From contig NZ_LDPE01000001.1 in assembly GCF_001447995.1 (NCBI RefSeq), positions 1,178,001-1,242,000 on the forward strand: a stretch of 64,000 bases of DNA. The letters are read 5' to 3'. The stretch is from Maribacter dokdonensis DSW-8 (lineage in GTDB: Bacteria > Bacteroidota > Bacteroidia > Flavobacteriales > Flavobacteriaceae). Made by a program: the position numbers and the translations under genes. This document shows, in pieces, positions 36,630 through 46,386 of the stretch; positions within the stretch are counted from its first letter, which is position 1; every line of letters begins with the position of its first letter. The notes under the pieces were generated by a model. It had not been told where the DNA came from. It saw nothing but the letters and a program-made list of their open reading frames with translations, and did no database searches.

Positions 36630-38690
36630 ATGATCCGAAAAATAATATTCCTATTTCTGGTAACCACATCTGTGCTAACCGCGCAATCTGATATGACCAA
36701 AGGCTTTGGTTTACTTGAGCAAGGTAACTTTCAAGAGGCCGAACTATTTTTTGGAGAATACCTTAAAGAAGATCCTAACAATAAAACTGCAAAGCTATGT
36801 TATGGCAGGGCCGTTGGCCTAAGCGGTGAGCCTAAAAAAGCCACAAATTTGTTCTCTGAGCTATTAAAAGAATACCCGGGCGACTTTGAAATTTTAATCA
36901 ATTATAATGAGTCCTTTCTATGGGCAAAAGAATATGAACAGGCCAAGCCGTTATATGCTGACTTAGTGGAAAAATTTCCTGAAAAATTTGGTGCCGTTTT
37001 GGGTTATGCAAATACGTTAAGTAACTTAAAAGAGTACAAATCAGCTTTAAGTTGGGTAGAAAAAGCTATTGCCCTTCAGCCAGAAAATGAAAGTGCCAAA
37101 ATTTCCAGAAAGTATATGAGACTGGGCTATGCCAATAGTTTTGTAAACAATCAACAATATAAAAAGGGAGAACAAACGCTCAAAAAAATCTTTGAAGATT
37201 TTCCTAATGATAAAGATGTATTACTTAATCTAGCCAATCTTTATTTAATAATAAAACAAGGAGAAAAGGCTAAGAACATGTACGCACGTTACGCAACAAA
37301 TCAAAAAGATTCTATTACCGCTTTAAATGGCATTGCTTTGGCAGAACATATAAATGAGAACGATAAAGAAGCTTTAAGAATCTCAAAAACTGCAACGGTT
37401 AAGGTAGATCAAATTGATGATGTTCCCTTAACAGAAAGTACTTATGACCGATATGTACAAGCTTTGATCTGGAATAGAAAATTCATGACGGCAAAGAAAA
37501 AAATAGATAGCTTAGAAGTGCATTATCAAAACAGAAATTGGATACATGCGTTGAGGGCAACCTTAGGTTTATATACCGGTGATGCAAAATCTAGCGTTAA
37601 AAGCTACGACAGGATCTTGGCCAATGACAGTGCGTCATTTGATGGTAACTTAGGTAAGGCAAATGCGCTTTTTGCATCTGACAGAATTATTCCTGCATAC
37701 AAAATGGCCAATCAAACTTTAAAGTTTTATAAGAATCAAAAAGATGCTAAAGGCTTTATAGAAAAGCTGAATTTGATGCACACCCCCACCGTAGAAGAAC
37801 ATGCCGCCTACACTTTTGATAATGGTAACAATACCGCTTTCTTTACCAATACCACTGTAGACGTCCCTTTTTCAACCAAGTTTAAAACAACATTATCATA
37901 TCTTTATAGAACTACCGAAAATACTGTAACGGTAAATAAGGCAAACTCTCATGTGGTAGTAGCCGGGCTTCATTACAAATTGTTTCCAAAGGGACTCTTA
38001 AAAGCTAATGTAGGTATCAACAACTCTAGATTTTTAGATGATTCTTACACCCAACCCGTAATTGATATAAAGTTAGACCTACAGCCGTTTAAAATGCAGA
38101 ACCTAACTTTAGGATATCAACGTGAAGTGCAAAACTTTAATGCCGAACTAATTGAGCGTGAAATTATTCAGAACCATTATGGGATGAATTACAACCTTGG
38201 TACCAATGTTAATTTTGGGTGGTACACACAATTAATGCATACCCAGCAAAGCGATGAAAATGTAAGAAATCTTCTATTTACCTCATTATATTACAATGTG
38301 CTTAGAAAACCTGCTTTGAAAATGGGATTAAATTATCAATATATCACCTTTAAAGATCAGGTGCCAACTATTTATTTTAGTCCAGAAAAATACCAAGCAG
38401 TAGAAATATTTGCAGATGTTAGAGGAAAGATTTCGGAGAAAACCACCTATGCTGTTAGTGCCGCAACAGGGATACAAAAAGTAGAGGAAGACCCAAATAC
38501 TAATATCTTTAGAGCAGAAGCCTCTGTTAAACATCAATTTTCAAAAAGATTTAGTTTAAGTATATATGCCAAATACAGTAATATTGCATCTGCTACAGCC
38601 GCTGGTTTTGAGTTTACAGAAATTGGCTTAAAAGCGAAATGGTTGTTTCTTAAAAAACCACTATTCCATAAAAAACTAAACTTTGACTAG
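36630..38690 (+). CDS. TPR protein with C-terminal outer-membrane beta-barrel (YaiO/PgaA-like layout)
   Basis: 686 residues. A signal peptide (IIFLFLVTTSVLTAQS) leads to TPR repeats covering about residues 22-390, such as LLEQGNFQEAELFFGEYLKE and YANTLSNLKEYKSALSWVEK. From about 400 to the end, alternating strands typical of an outer-membrane barrel follow (TTLSYLYRTTE, NYQYITFKDQ, final aromatic-rich strands). TPR plus barrel is the layout of polysaccharide exporters such as PgaA, PelB and AlgK/AlgE. It is divergent from the flippase/GT4 genes, so it is the likely exit pore of this locus. Confidence 0.82.
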   Translation: MIRKIIFLFLVTTSVLTAQSDMTKGFGLLEQGNFQEAELFFGEYLKEDPNNKTAKLCYGRAVGLSGEPKKATNLFSELLKEYPGDFEILINYNESFLWAKEYEQAKPLYADLVEKFPEKFGAVLGYANTLSNLKEYKSALSWVEKAIALQPENESAKISRKYMRLGYANSFVNNQQYKKGEQTLKKIFEDFPNDKDVLLNLANLYLIIKQGEKAKNMYARYATNQKDSITALNGIALAEHINENDKEALRISKTATVKVDQIDDVPLTESTYDRYVQALIWNRKFMTAKKKIDSLEVHYQNRNWIHALRATLGLYTGDAKSSVKSYDRILANDSASFDGNLGKANALFASDRIIPAYKMANQTLKFYKNQKDAKGFIEKLNLMHTPTVEEHAAYTFDNGNNTAFFTNTTVDVPFSTKFKTTLSYLYRTTENTVTVNKANSHVVVAGLHYKLFPKGLLKANVGINNSRFLDDSYTQPVIDIKLDLQPFKMQNLTLGYQREVQNFNAELIEREIIQNHYGMNYNLGTNVNFGWYTQLMHTQQSDENVRNLLFTSLYYNVLRKPALKMGLNYQYITFKDQVPTIYFSPEKYQAVEIFADVRGKISEKTTYAVSAATGIQKVEEDPNTNIFRAEASVKHQFSKRFSLSIYAKYSNIASATAAGFEFTEIGLKAKWLFLKKPLFHKKLNFD

Positions 38691-38947
38691 TTCTCCTATA
38701 TATCAAATAAATTTCGCATTTGAACATTTCATTTAAAAGCAAAATAGACATAATTGTAGGGTTCTAAAATTACTTTCCTTTTTTCCTACAAAATACATTG
38801 CCAATCCATTAAAAAATCAACATTATTTTTGAAATACGATAATAATATAGTAATAAATGTAAGAATTTTATTTACTTTAGCGTAAGATACACATACACTT
38901 CCCTAGCCAAGAATTACTAATTAAAATGAAACTCTAATTGATATTTT

Positions 38948-40735
38948 ATGTGGAAGAGAGTTTTAAAAATGTTTTTAGGATTATACCTACCGTTGTTGGC
39001 CCTTACGCTATATGTCTTTTACGCTCAAAAAGAAAAACAGATTGCAGGATTATCTGAATACCAAAAGCGCGATGCTAAAATAAAAAAAGAGTACTTTCTT
39101 GAGCAATGTAATACATTACTTCACGATACCAAGTATTGGTCCAACTTAGCATACCCCGTTAATTTTGACCCCATGAACAAGCACACTGCATTCATGGATC
39201 GTTATATAGAACTAATAAAAGAAATTACCGATTATGACCAATTTCGTTTCATTGATTTAAACGGAAAAGAGTTTTTTAGAGCTGTAAGAAATGGTGCAGA
39301 CTCCGTTACCATTGGTAATCTACAGAACAAAGAAAATCATTTATACGTAAAAGAAGGGCTGGCACTACAAAAGAATCAGCTATACCTTTCACATATTAGT
39401 CTTAACAGAGAAAATGGTGCAATTGAGAAACCACATAAACCCGTCATTAGAGCGGTAGCACCCATATTTGACACCACTGAAACTAAAATAGGCTTGGTAG
39501 TCATCAACTTTAAAATGAAAAGGGTTCTTGACCAACTTAAAAACAAAATAGCCGATACCGAACTATACCTCTTAGATGAAAGCCAACGTGTAATTAGTAG
39601 TAGCTTACACAAAGAAGACTTACCCTATGAATCTGGTAAAGTAGATGATCTTTTACCTAAAAATCTAATATCCATAGCTGTAGGTACTACCCGTGACAGT
39701 ACTATAATAGAAAAAGAACACATTTGGCGCTTACAGCCCATTATACTGAATGGAACGTCCAATTCTTTTGGATCAGCAACCAATATAGCATCTGAAATAG
39801 TAACGCCTACCAATTGGTTTATGATTGTAGAAATTCCTCCAAGGCTGATAGCTGCAAATACAAAACCTTTATACGACAGCCTAATAACGTTTAATGCAAT
39901 TTCAATTGTAAGTCTATTGACATTGTGTTATGTTTTTCAAAAAAAGAAATCAGAGAAAGAACTTTTTTACAAAGAGCTAGAAAGCAAAAATATATTGTTG
40001 ACCAGAAATAAAAATAAATTAGAAGAAAACAATATCAAGGTCATCAAAATGAACAATAGGTTAGAAATTAGAAACAAGCAGCTAAGCGATTTTAACTATT
40101 TAATTTCCCATAACCTGCGTTCTCCTGTTACCAGTATGTCTGTTATTGTTGAAATGATACAGAAAGAAAAAAATCCAGAAATACTAAATCAATTACTACC
40201 AAAGTTAGATCAAGTTGCAAAAAGCATTACCAACTTAACCAAAGACATTAACGAATATGTGTCTATTTTGGATAATAAAGAAATTAAACAGTCAAATATT
40301 GACCTGACGGAACTTATTGAAGAAGTAAAACATGAGTTTACCGAAACGCTATTAGATGATAGCGATTTTAATGTATTGGTGAAATTAGATGCGTGGAACC
40401 ATATAACCTTTTCAAAATTCTATTTGCAGAGTATTATACAAAATTTAGTTTCCAATGCCATTAAATATAAGAGAGACAATGTTGCTTCACATATTGAATT
40501 TGAATCGGCTATAGAAAATAAACATAATGTGTTATATGTACGTGATAACGGTATGGGTCTAAATCTGGAAAAACATGGTGAAAATGTATTTAAATTATAT
40601 AAGAGATTTCATAGAAACATATCTGGAAAAGGTATGGGTCTCTTTTTAATAAAATCTCAATTAGAAGCTTTACATGCAACAATAACTATTGACAGTAAAG
40701 TTGGAGAAGGAACAACGTTCAAAATAAAATTTTAA
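38948..40735 (+). CDS. Membrane sensor histidine kinase with Cache-like periplasmic domain
   Basis: 595 residues. Two transmembrane helices (about 5-26 and 315-335) enclose a periplasmic sensor of about 285 residues of the double-Cache type (DYDQFRFIDLNGKEFFRAVRNG; by position). A coiled coil precedes HisKA, with the phospho-acceptor His at about residue 388 in LISHNLRSPVTSM. The ATPase domain ends NGMGLNLEKHG and GKGMGLFLIKSQLEAL. The stop is 4 bp before the ATG of a single-domain receiver, so the pair is co-expressed. The ligand is unknown. This kinase and receiver are possible upstream partners of REC-GT2. Confidence 0.92.
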   Translation: MWKRVLKMFLGLYLPLLALTLYVFYAQKEKQIAGLSEYQKRDAKIKKEYFLEQCNTLLHDTKYWSNLAYPVNFDPMNKHTAFMDRYIELIKEITDYDQFRFIDLNGKEFFRAVRNGADSVTIGNLQNKENHLYVKEGLALQKNQLYLSHISLNRENGAIEKPHKPVIRAVAPIFDTTETKIGLVVINFKMKRVLDQLKNKIADTELYLLDESQRVISSSLHKEDLPYESGKVDDLLPKNLISIAVGTTRDSTIIEKEHIWRLQPIILNGTSNSFGSATNIASEIVTPTNWFMIVEIPPRLIAANTKPLYDSLITFNAISIVSLLTLCYVFQKKKSEKELFYKELESKNILLTRNKNKLEENNIKVIKMNNRLEIRNKQLSDFNYLISHNLRSPVTSMSVIVEMIQKEKNPEILNQLLPKLDQVAKSITNLTKDINEYVSILDNKEIKQSNIDLTELIEEVKHEFTETLLDDSDFNVLVKLDAWNHITFSKFYLQSIIQNLVSNAIKYKRDNVASHIEFESAIENKHNVLYVRDNGMGLNLEKHGENVFKLYKRFHRNISGKGMGLFLIKSQLEALHATITIDSKVGEGTTFKIKF

Positions 40736-40739
40736 AATT

Positions 40740-41153
40740 ATGGATACAAAGCCAAACATATTACTAATAGATGATGATGAGCTTTACTTATATTTAATGG
40801 AGAAAACAATTCAACAATTATCAAAAGAATTGATTGTATCTACTTTTACAGATGGTGAACAAGCCGTTGAATACATTGCTGAATGTACCAATCAAAAACT
40901 GGAACTCCCCGAAGTGATATTTTTGGATATCAATATGCCATTTTTAGATGGTTGGGGCTTTTTAAATGAATTTAAAAAGCTAAAACCAAAAATTTTAAAT
41001 GACATTAACATCTATATGGTGAGCTCATCTATGCGAGATAGCGATATAAAAAGAGCATCACATTTTGAGGAGCTAACCGGCTATGTTGTAAAACCGGTAA
41101 ACAAACTACAATTAGCAGAAATATTCAAAAAGATTTACCACGAAAATTGGTAA
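40740..41153 (+). CDS. Single-domain response regulator
   Basis: 137 residues, one receiver domain and no output domain. Acidic D11-D13, phospho-acceptor D63 (VIFLDINMPFLDGWG), Ser-Ser near 102 and Lys in GYVVKPVNK are all present. It lies 4 bp after the Cache-like kinase and is probably its partner. With no DNA-binding domain, it should act through protein contacts or as a phosphorelay carrier. It converges with the LytTR regulator gene 23 bp away. Confidence 0.9.
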   Translation: MDTKPNILLIDDDELYLYLMEKTIQQLSKELIVSTFTDGEQAVEYIAECTNQKLELPEVIFLDINMPFLDGWGFLNEFKKLKPKILNDINIYMVSSSMRDSDIKRASHFEELTGYVVKPVNKLQLAEIFKKIYHENW

Positions 41154-41176
41154 AAACCCTATCCAGCTATCATATC

Positions 41177-41887
41177 TTATAGCAAGTTTAATCTGCGCAT
41201 TAATTCGGGGCGGTTAGAACGGCTTATAGGTACAACGTTCTTGGCTATCAATACACTATTATCCTCAATATCAATAATTTTAGTGAAATTTATAATATAG
41301 GAACGGTGAATTTGCAAAAACAGCCTTTCAGGTAATTTTTCTTTTATTTTCTTTAATGTAGTGTGAACCCTGTAATCTTCCTTCTCTGTTTTAACGTCAA
41401 TATAATCACCCTTAGCTTCAATGACTAAAATCTCGTTCAATTTTAATTTAATAAGTCTTCTATCTATATTAATATAAAGATCTTCGCCCTCTTCCTTTTC
41501 TTTACCTGGTGCTACTGTCTGCATAGGTTTATGAGCTGGAAGGCTTGAAATCTTATCAATACACTTTTCAAACCTCTCTTGGGTAATTGGTTTAACTAAA
41601 TAATCAACAATACTTTCATATTCGTAGGCAGCAATAGCAAAATCGGTATCAGAGGTAGTTAATACTATTTTTGGTGGATCTTTTAAGGTCTGTACAAAGT
41701 CAACACCACTAAAGCCAGGCATGTGTATATCTAAAAATATAACATCTATAGTTTGTTGGTTTAAAAACTTAATGGCCGATATGGCATTATCAAACTCTTC
41801 AATAACATCTAAATCCGGAATCTTTGAACACAATTGTCTAACAATTGCCCTTGCCATAGCTTCGTCATCAATAATAATACAGTTCAT
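41177..41887 (-). CDS. LytTR-family response regulator, output of the NO-relay operon
   Basis: 236 residues. Receiver domain 1-120 with D53 in VIFLDIHMPGFSG and K in DYLVKPITQ; LytTR DNA-binding domain at about 140-236 (LYINIDRRLIKLKLNEI, then HRSYIINFTKI and VPISRSNRPELMRRL). It is the last gene of the operon and starts directly at the end of the HPt gene. The preceding HPt protein is the natural phosphate donor, so this is the transcriptional output. Targets are unknown; LytTR proteins usually bind direct repeats. Confidence 0.92.
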   Translation of the reverse strand: MNCIIIDDEAMARAIVRQLCSKIPDLDVIEEFDNAISAIKFLNQQTIDVIFLDIHMPGFSGVDFVQTLKDPPKIVLTTSDTDFAIAAYEYESIVDYLVKPITQERFEKCIDKISSLPAHKPMQTVAPGKEKEEGEDLYINIDRRLIKLKLNEILVIEAKGDYIDVKTEKEDYRVHTTLKKIKEKLPERLFLQIHRSYIINFTKIIDIEDNSVLIAKNVVPISRSNRPELMRRLNLL

Positions 41888-42208
41888 TTATATTGTTTTA
41901 ATATATTCATCAATAGTTTGGAGAACTTTTATGAATTTTGACTTACTATCTTCTTTTCCTTCTAACAATTCCATTTCATAGGCTACTGCAAGTTTGTATG
42001 AATCTTGCATTCCTAAAATATTGAACTTGTGCTTTAACTTATGTACAATTTCTGCTGTTTCCTTAAATCTAGTATTGGTTACATGACCAAAATACTCTTC
42101 TTTCTCTAATGGAAACTCTGTTTTTATAATATCTATGAACTGACCTCTAAAGGCAACATCATCACCTGCAAGTTCATCAACATAATTTAGGTTTGGTTGC
42201 TCTATCAT
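41888..42208 (-). CDS. HPt phosphotransfer protein
   Basis: 106 residues from the ATG at 42208, which overlaps the TGA of the upstream kinase gene as ATGA. It is all-helical with the HPt motif at H56 in EIVHKLKHKFNILGM, close to the family pattern HxLKG-x(5)-LG; the usual Gly is a His here. A longer in-frame start (42268) would lie inside the kinase gene. It sits between a kinase and a LytTR regulator and should carry phosphate from one or both kinases of this operon to that regulator. Confidence 0.82.
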   Translation of the reverse strand: MIEQPNLNYVDELAGDDVAFRGQFIDIIKTEFPLEKEEYFGHVTNTRFKETAEIVHKLKHKFNILGMQDSYKLAVAYEMELLEGKEDSKSKFIKVLQTIDEYIKTI

Positions 42209-43269
42209 GTATTCTTTTTTAAAGTTATAAAAAATGTGGTACCCACATTTTCTTCTGACTCTAACCAAACACTACCTTCATAAAGAACTGTAATTTTCTT
42301 AACAATTGCAAGTCCAATACCCGTAGCATTATTGGTAGTTTCTAATTTTTTAAACATTTGAAAAATTCCTTCTTGGTGATTAGTTGGAATTCCTTTTCCG
42401 TTGTCACTAACACTAAATTTCCAAAACAAATCATCTGGCTCATAACCAACTTCAATAATCCCATTTTCCAGATGTTCCGTTGCCGTAATCGCGTTTAGAA
42501 ATAGGTTCATGAACAATTGTTCTAACCGCTCTCTTTCAAACTCCATCTTAGGCAAATCATTTGCATATTTGAACGTAACGTTTTCTGGAACATAGATAGT
42601 CTTCTCTATATCCCTTAAACTTTCTTCTAGGCTAAAGAGAACTCTATGCTCCTTGGTCTCACCCATTGTAGCATGGTTTAGAATACCAGTAACCAGCTTA
42701 TCCATTTTTATAAGATTCTCAGATACCAATGAGCAGTTATCTTTACTGGTCTGTGAGAAATTATCTTTCTCATCTTCCATTATCCAGTTCATTAATGCAC
42801 TAATATTTCTTATCGGTGATCTTAGATCATGAGAAACCATATGCGCATAATTGTTCAAAGACTCGTTCTGGTTTTCTAAATGTGCCACCAATTTATCTTT
42901 CTCCAAGGTCATATTAGACACCTTAGATGCCAAATTACTTATATATGATGCCAAGTGTTCCGCGTTGAATTCGTTCTGAATATCAAAATCAAATTCTTGT
43001 TCATCGTTTAAATTCTCTCTTAAACTTGCTATGGCCTTTTCCAATGAAACAAGAATGTTCTTTTGTTGTAATGCCTCTTTCTGTAATTTTTTATTTGCCT
43101 CAAAAAGTTCATCTGAACTAATAGTAGACGCTCTATGGAGCATAGAAAATTTATCGTCAAAATTTTCATATGACTTGCCAATGGCTTCCAAAAAGCTCTC
43201 CATTTCTGGGTGCGCTTTTAATTCGTCCGGTAGATATTTTCGTATTTGTCTTTTTAAGAGAGAATGCAT
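42205..43269 (-). CDS. Soluble histidine kinase next to the FIST protein (NahK-like position)
   Basis: 354 residues, no membrane segment and no PAS domain. The first 135 residues are mostly helical, with heptad-like stretches. HisKA has H147 in YAHMVSHDLRSPIRNISAL; the ATPase domain has NLFLNAITATEHLENG, DNGKGIP and the G2 box TGIGLAIVKKI. The start overlaps the stop of the FIST gene (TAATG). In other bacteria, NosP-type FIST proteins bind NO and regulate the kinase encoded beside them, so this kinase is the likely NosP partner. That pairing is inference from gene order. Confidence 0.85.
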   Translation of the reverse strand: MHSLLKRQIRKYLPDELKAHPEMESFLEAIGKSYENFDDKFSMLHRASTISSDELFEANKKLQKEALQQKNILVSLEKAIASLRENLNDEQEFDFDIQNEFNAEHLASYISNLASKVSNMTLEKDKLVAHLENQNESLNNYAHMVSHDLRSPIRNISALMNWIMEDEKDNFSQTSKDNCSLVSENLIKMDKLVTGILNHATMGETKEHRVLFSLEESLRDIEKTIYVPENVTFKYANDLPKMEFERERLEQLFMNLFLNAITATEHLENGIIEVGYEPDDLFWKFSVSDNGKGIPTNHQEGIFQMFKKLETTNNATGIGLAIVKKITVLYEGSVWLESEENVGTTFFITLKKNT

Positions 43270-44399
43270 TATTCACTAAATAAAGTTAGGGTCATGGTCT
43301 GGTTGTGCAATTTACAACTATCTTGACCACTAAATGGCGCCATTTCCCCATAAGAGTAAAACCCACTTATAACTGTATTATCTCCAATTACCGCTTTCAC
43401 CTCTTCAATTTCCTCTTCGGTACGTTGGTCCATAACCAGTTTTCTTCCAATACAACTGATCAATAAAGCCAACTCAGGAGAACTTTTTCTATTTTCCATT
43501 GCCAACTCTGCTGCGTGAAAAGCCCCATTTGCTATATCATCTACAGATGACATCATTAATTGTACCCTGGCACCTTCTGGAATGTCACCTGCAAGGGTCA
43601 TTGTATTTTCAACCTCATCTATATTTAAAATTGTACGTACCAAAGGTTCTGAATTTTCAGTGGTCTTAACACTCAACGGATATAATAATGCCGACTTTGG
43701 CAATTCTTTGGCTTTTTCACCTAAATATGTTTTATAAAGATCCAAAGCAGGTTTACCATCAAGTTCATAAAGTATATTACCTTGAGATTTTGTTATGATT
43801 CTTTCAGGACCAAAGGTTGTCCACCCTCCATAATTTGCGCTTGAAATCTCTAAAGTATCACCATAAAAACCAATAGCAACTATCTCTCCTTCTTTTGGGC
43901 TTTCATTATAAGAAGCCAAAGTTTTTTCAAAACGGTCATCATCTCCACATAAGCCTCCAGAAAGACCACAACCATTATTGTTTAAATGCTCAATGCCTTC
44001 AATTAAAGCACTGCCGTTTACACTACTACCTTCAGAAATAACGAACAAATGCTTTAAATGCTCTTTAGGAAATTGGGCAGCCAATTTCGTTCCCATTTTC
44101 TTGTCATCATGTTGATAGTCCTTTACGTTACATCTTTTCACCAAGATTTTACTCTTTTCAAACTCTATGGCCGTTAAAACTACCGTACCCTCTAAAACCT
44201 TATCATCTATGATTTCGCCTGAGGTGGTACCAAAAACAATATGTCCTTCTGGGAAAAGAGCTCTAACCTCATTAAATATATGCTCACTTTCCAACATATA
44301 CCTGTTACCGAACACCAAAACCAAAGGTTCCTTTAATTGATTTGAATTTTGAAAAACAAAAGGCTCATCGCCCTTTTTTATCGCTTGAACTATTTTCAT
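43269..44399 (-). CDS. FIST domain protein, NosP-like candidate NO sensor
   Basis: 376 residues covering both halves of the FIST family. The N-terminal part includes FPEGHIVFGTTSGEIID and LFVISEGSSVNGSALIEG, with GCGLSGGLCGDD. The C-terminal part (FIST_C) includes ALDLYKTYLGEKA, LSVKTTENSEPLVRTIL and VISGFYSYGEMAP with an HNQTMTLTLF end. FIST proteins beside kinases have been described as haem-based NO sensors (NosP). The haem-ligating His cannot be assigned with certainty from this sequence alone. It lies 7 bp after the PAS kinase gene and overlaps the next kinase gene, in the same operon as H-NOX. Confidence 0.85.
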   Translation of the reverse strand: MKIVQAIKKGDEPFVFQNSNQLKEPLVLVFGNRYMLESEHIFNEVRALFPEGHIVFGTTSGEIIDDKVLEGTVVLTAIEFEKSKILVKRCNVKDYQHDDKKMGTKLAAQFPKEHLKHLFVISEGSSVNGSALIEGIEHLNNNGCGLSGGLCGDDDRFEKTLASYNESPKEGEIVAIGFYGDTLEISSANYGGWTTFGPERIITKSQGNILYELDGKPALDLYKTYLGEKAKELPKSALLYPLSVKTTENSEPLVRTILNIDEVENTMTLAGDIPEGARVQLMMSSVDDIANGAFHAAELAMENRKSSPELALLISCIGRKLVMDQRTEEEIEEVKAVIGDNTVISGFYSYGEMAPFSGQDSCKLHNQTMTLTLFSE

Positions 44400-44406
44400 A
44401 ATTTCC

Positions 44407-46386
44407 TTATTCGTTATGGTCTTTCTTTATTGTAAAATGAAACTGGGTACCCTCGCCTACTACACTGTCTACCCAGACTTTTCCTTGGTAACGATCAATT
44501 ATTTTTTTAACGATCGATAAACCTATACCCGTTGACCTTTCATTATTACCTATAGATTGAAAGATGTCGAATATTTTCTTGTGATACTCTTCTGGAATTC
44601 CTACCCCATTATCACTGATGGTAAATTGCCAGTAATCTCCAGTATCTTCATAAAGTACTTCTACTAAACCAACTTCTCTTTCAATATGAACTACCGCATT
44701 ACCAATTATATTTTGAAAAACCTGATGAACTTTAATTCGATCTGCCATTATGGTAGGCAATGATTTTGGCACTTTCAATTGAACGTGATCAGGTATATAA
44801 ATAGTTTCGCCGATATCTGCTATAACACTGTTCAAGTCTACTTTAGAATTATCCAAGGCAGAGCTGTTTGCCGTAGAATACTCTAGTATGCCATGGATTA
44901 ACTTATCCATAGAAGCTACTTTCTCTTGCATAAGTTCTAAATTCTGCTTACCACCTTCATCTAAAACATCTTTGTAATCATCGCTTAGCCAAGTTGCAAG
45001 AGCACTAATACTCCTAAGAGGCGATTTAAGGTCATGAGAAACAATATGTGCGTATTCTTGTAAACCTTGGTTACTGTTCTCAAGATCCTTTACCAATTTC
45101 TCTTTTTGAAGTTCTAATTCTTTTTGTTTGGTTACATCTAAAGAAATACCAATAGAACCAATTACTTCATGGTGTTTATTGTATCTCGGTGCCACACTCG
45201 CCAACCAATGCCTTTTTTCGCCACATTTGGTAACAACCTCTAATTCATAAGAATCAGATTTACCAGATTTACGTGTTTCAATTTTATCTGAGACCTTACT
45301 TTTATCATCAAAACTTACAATATTCTTGGCATCAATACCAAGCAATTCATTTTCTTCATAACCGATCATTTCACAAAAGCTCTGGTTTACCAACTGTATT
45401 ACACCCTGCTTGTTGGCCTCTATTAAACCAAGGTTCATGTTGGCGATAATACTGCTATACTTTTCCCTTTCAGATTTTAAACGCTCTTCTGCTTCTAATT
45501 GTTGGGTAATATCTTCAACCATCATTACGATATAGCTGATTTCCCTATATATATTTCTTACCGCGTTGACAGATAATTTAACTTGTAATTTTTCTCCATC
45601 GCTCTTTATGAACTTCTGATGAATGGTATAATTATCAATTTCACCATTGTTCAGTTTAGTGGAGAATTCATTGGCTAGTTCTATACTTTCTTTATCCGTA
45701 AAATCCTTAACATTCATTTTCATGAAGCTATTAAGAGTATAACCTAATAAGGAGGTCATTGTATAATTAACCTTTAAAATTTTATTGGAATCTGCAAGAA
45801 TAATACCTAGCGGTGAGCTATTTACAATTACATCTAATTGCCTTTTCTGTTCTGACAACAACTCCCTCACCTCCATTTCTTGGGTAATATCCCTTACAAT
45901 ACCTTGAGCTGCAACAGGTTGTTTTTCCTTGTTGAATACTAAGCTAGCATTGATTTCCACCCATTTTTCAACGTTGTCCTTCACCAATATTTTAGCTCTA
46001 TAATTTTTAAGCTGCCCAACTTCTTTTAAACTACTAAAAGATTCTATGGTATACTCCATGTAATCTTTATGTACCATTTTCCAGAGGTTGATCTCCTCTT
46101 TATTATGATCGTAGCCCAAAAAGTTTTTTGCAGATTGATTCATGCTTACCACATTGAAGGATAAGTCCATAACAACATAAGGATCTATGATGTTAATGAA
46201 TACGCCATCTAGTTCAGACGTTTTTTCGCTCAATAAATTTTCAAGCTTGGCATTAGACTCCCTTAAATGACTTGCCACTTCATAAAGCTCATTAGATTTT
46301 TCCTCTAAAATCCTTTCAGCTTGTTGACGGGCTTTCTTTTGTCTTTCAAGGGCCTTCTTTAAAAGAACAACTTCTTTACTATCCAT
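44407..46386 (-). CDS. Soluble PAS-domain histidine kinase, partner of H-NOX
   Basis: 659 residues, no membrane segment. An N-terminal coiled coil (about 1-50) is followed by three PAS domains at about 55-170, 185-300 and 310-425 (NFLGYDHNKEEINLWKMVHK; SFMKMNVKDFTDKESIELA; EMIGYEENELLGIDAKNIV, each by position). HisKA has its His at about residue 450 in YAHIVSHDLKSPLRSISAL. The ATPase domain ends with DNGVGIPEEYHKK and TGIGLSIVKKI. The gene overlaps the H-NOX gene by 8 bp. H-NOX-associated kinases are normally inhibited when H-NOX binds NO, so this kinase should be under H-NOX control. The PAS domains allow a second input. Confidence 0.9.
   Translation of the reverse strand: MDSKEVVLLKKALERQKKARQQAERILEEKSNELYEVASHLRESNAKLENLLSEKTSELDGVFINIIDPYVVMDLSFNVVSMNQSAKNFLGYDHNKEEINLWKMVHKDYMEYTIESFSSLKEVGQLKNYRAKILVKDNVEKWVEINASLVFNKEKQPVAAQGIVRDITQEMEVRELLSEQKRQLDVIVNSSPLGIILADSNKILKVNYTMTSLLGYTLNSFMKMNVKDFTDKESIELANEFSTKLNNGEIDNYTIHQKFIKSDGEKLQVKLSVNAVRNIYREISYIVMMVEDITQQLEAEERLKSEREKYSSIIANMNLGLIEANKQGVIQLVNQSFCEMIGYEENELLGIDAKNIVSFDDKSKVSDKIETRKSGKSDSYELEVVTKCGEKRHWLASVAPRYNKHHEVIGSIGISLDVTKQKELELQKEKLVKDLENSNQGLQEYAHIVSHDLKSPLRSISALATWLSDDYKDVLDEGGKQNLELMQEKVASMDKLIHGILEYSTANSSALDNSKVDLNSVIADIGETIYIPDHVQLKVPKSLPTIMADRIKVHQVFQNIIGNAVVHIEREVGLVEVLYEDTGDYWQFTISDNGVGIPEEYHKKIFDIFQSIGNNERSTGIGLSIVKKIIDRYQGKVWVDSVVGEGTQFHFTIKKDHNE

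Noticed and set aside
24125..38690. Pel or cellulose operon
   Set aside because: The GT4 and flippase lack the PelF/PelG starts, there is no PelD or BcsA/PilZ-like protein, and the REC-GT2 has no membrane helices; only the general layout is similar.
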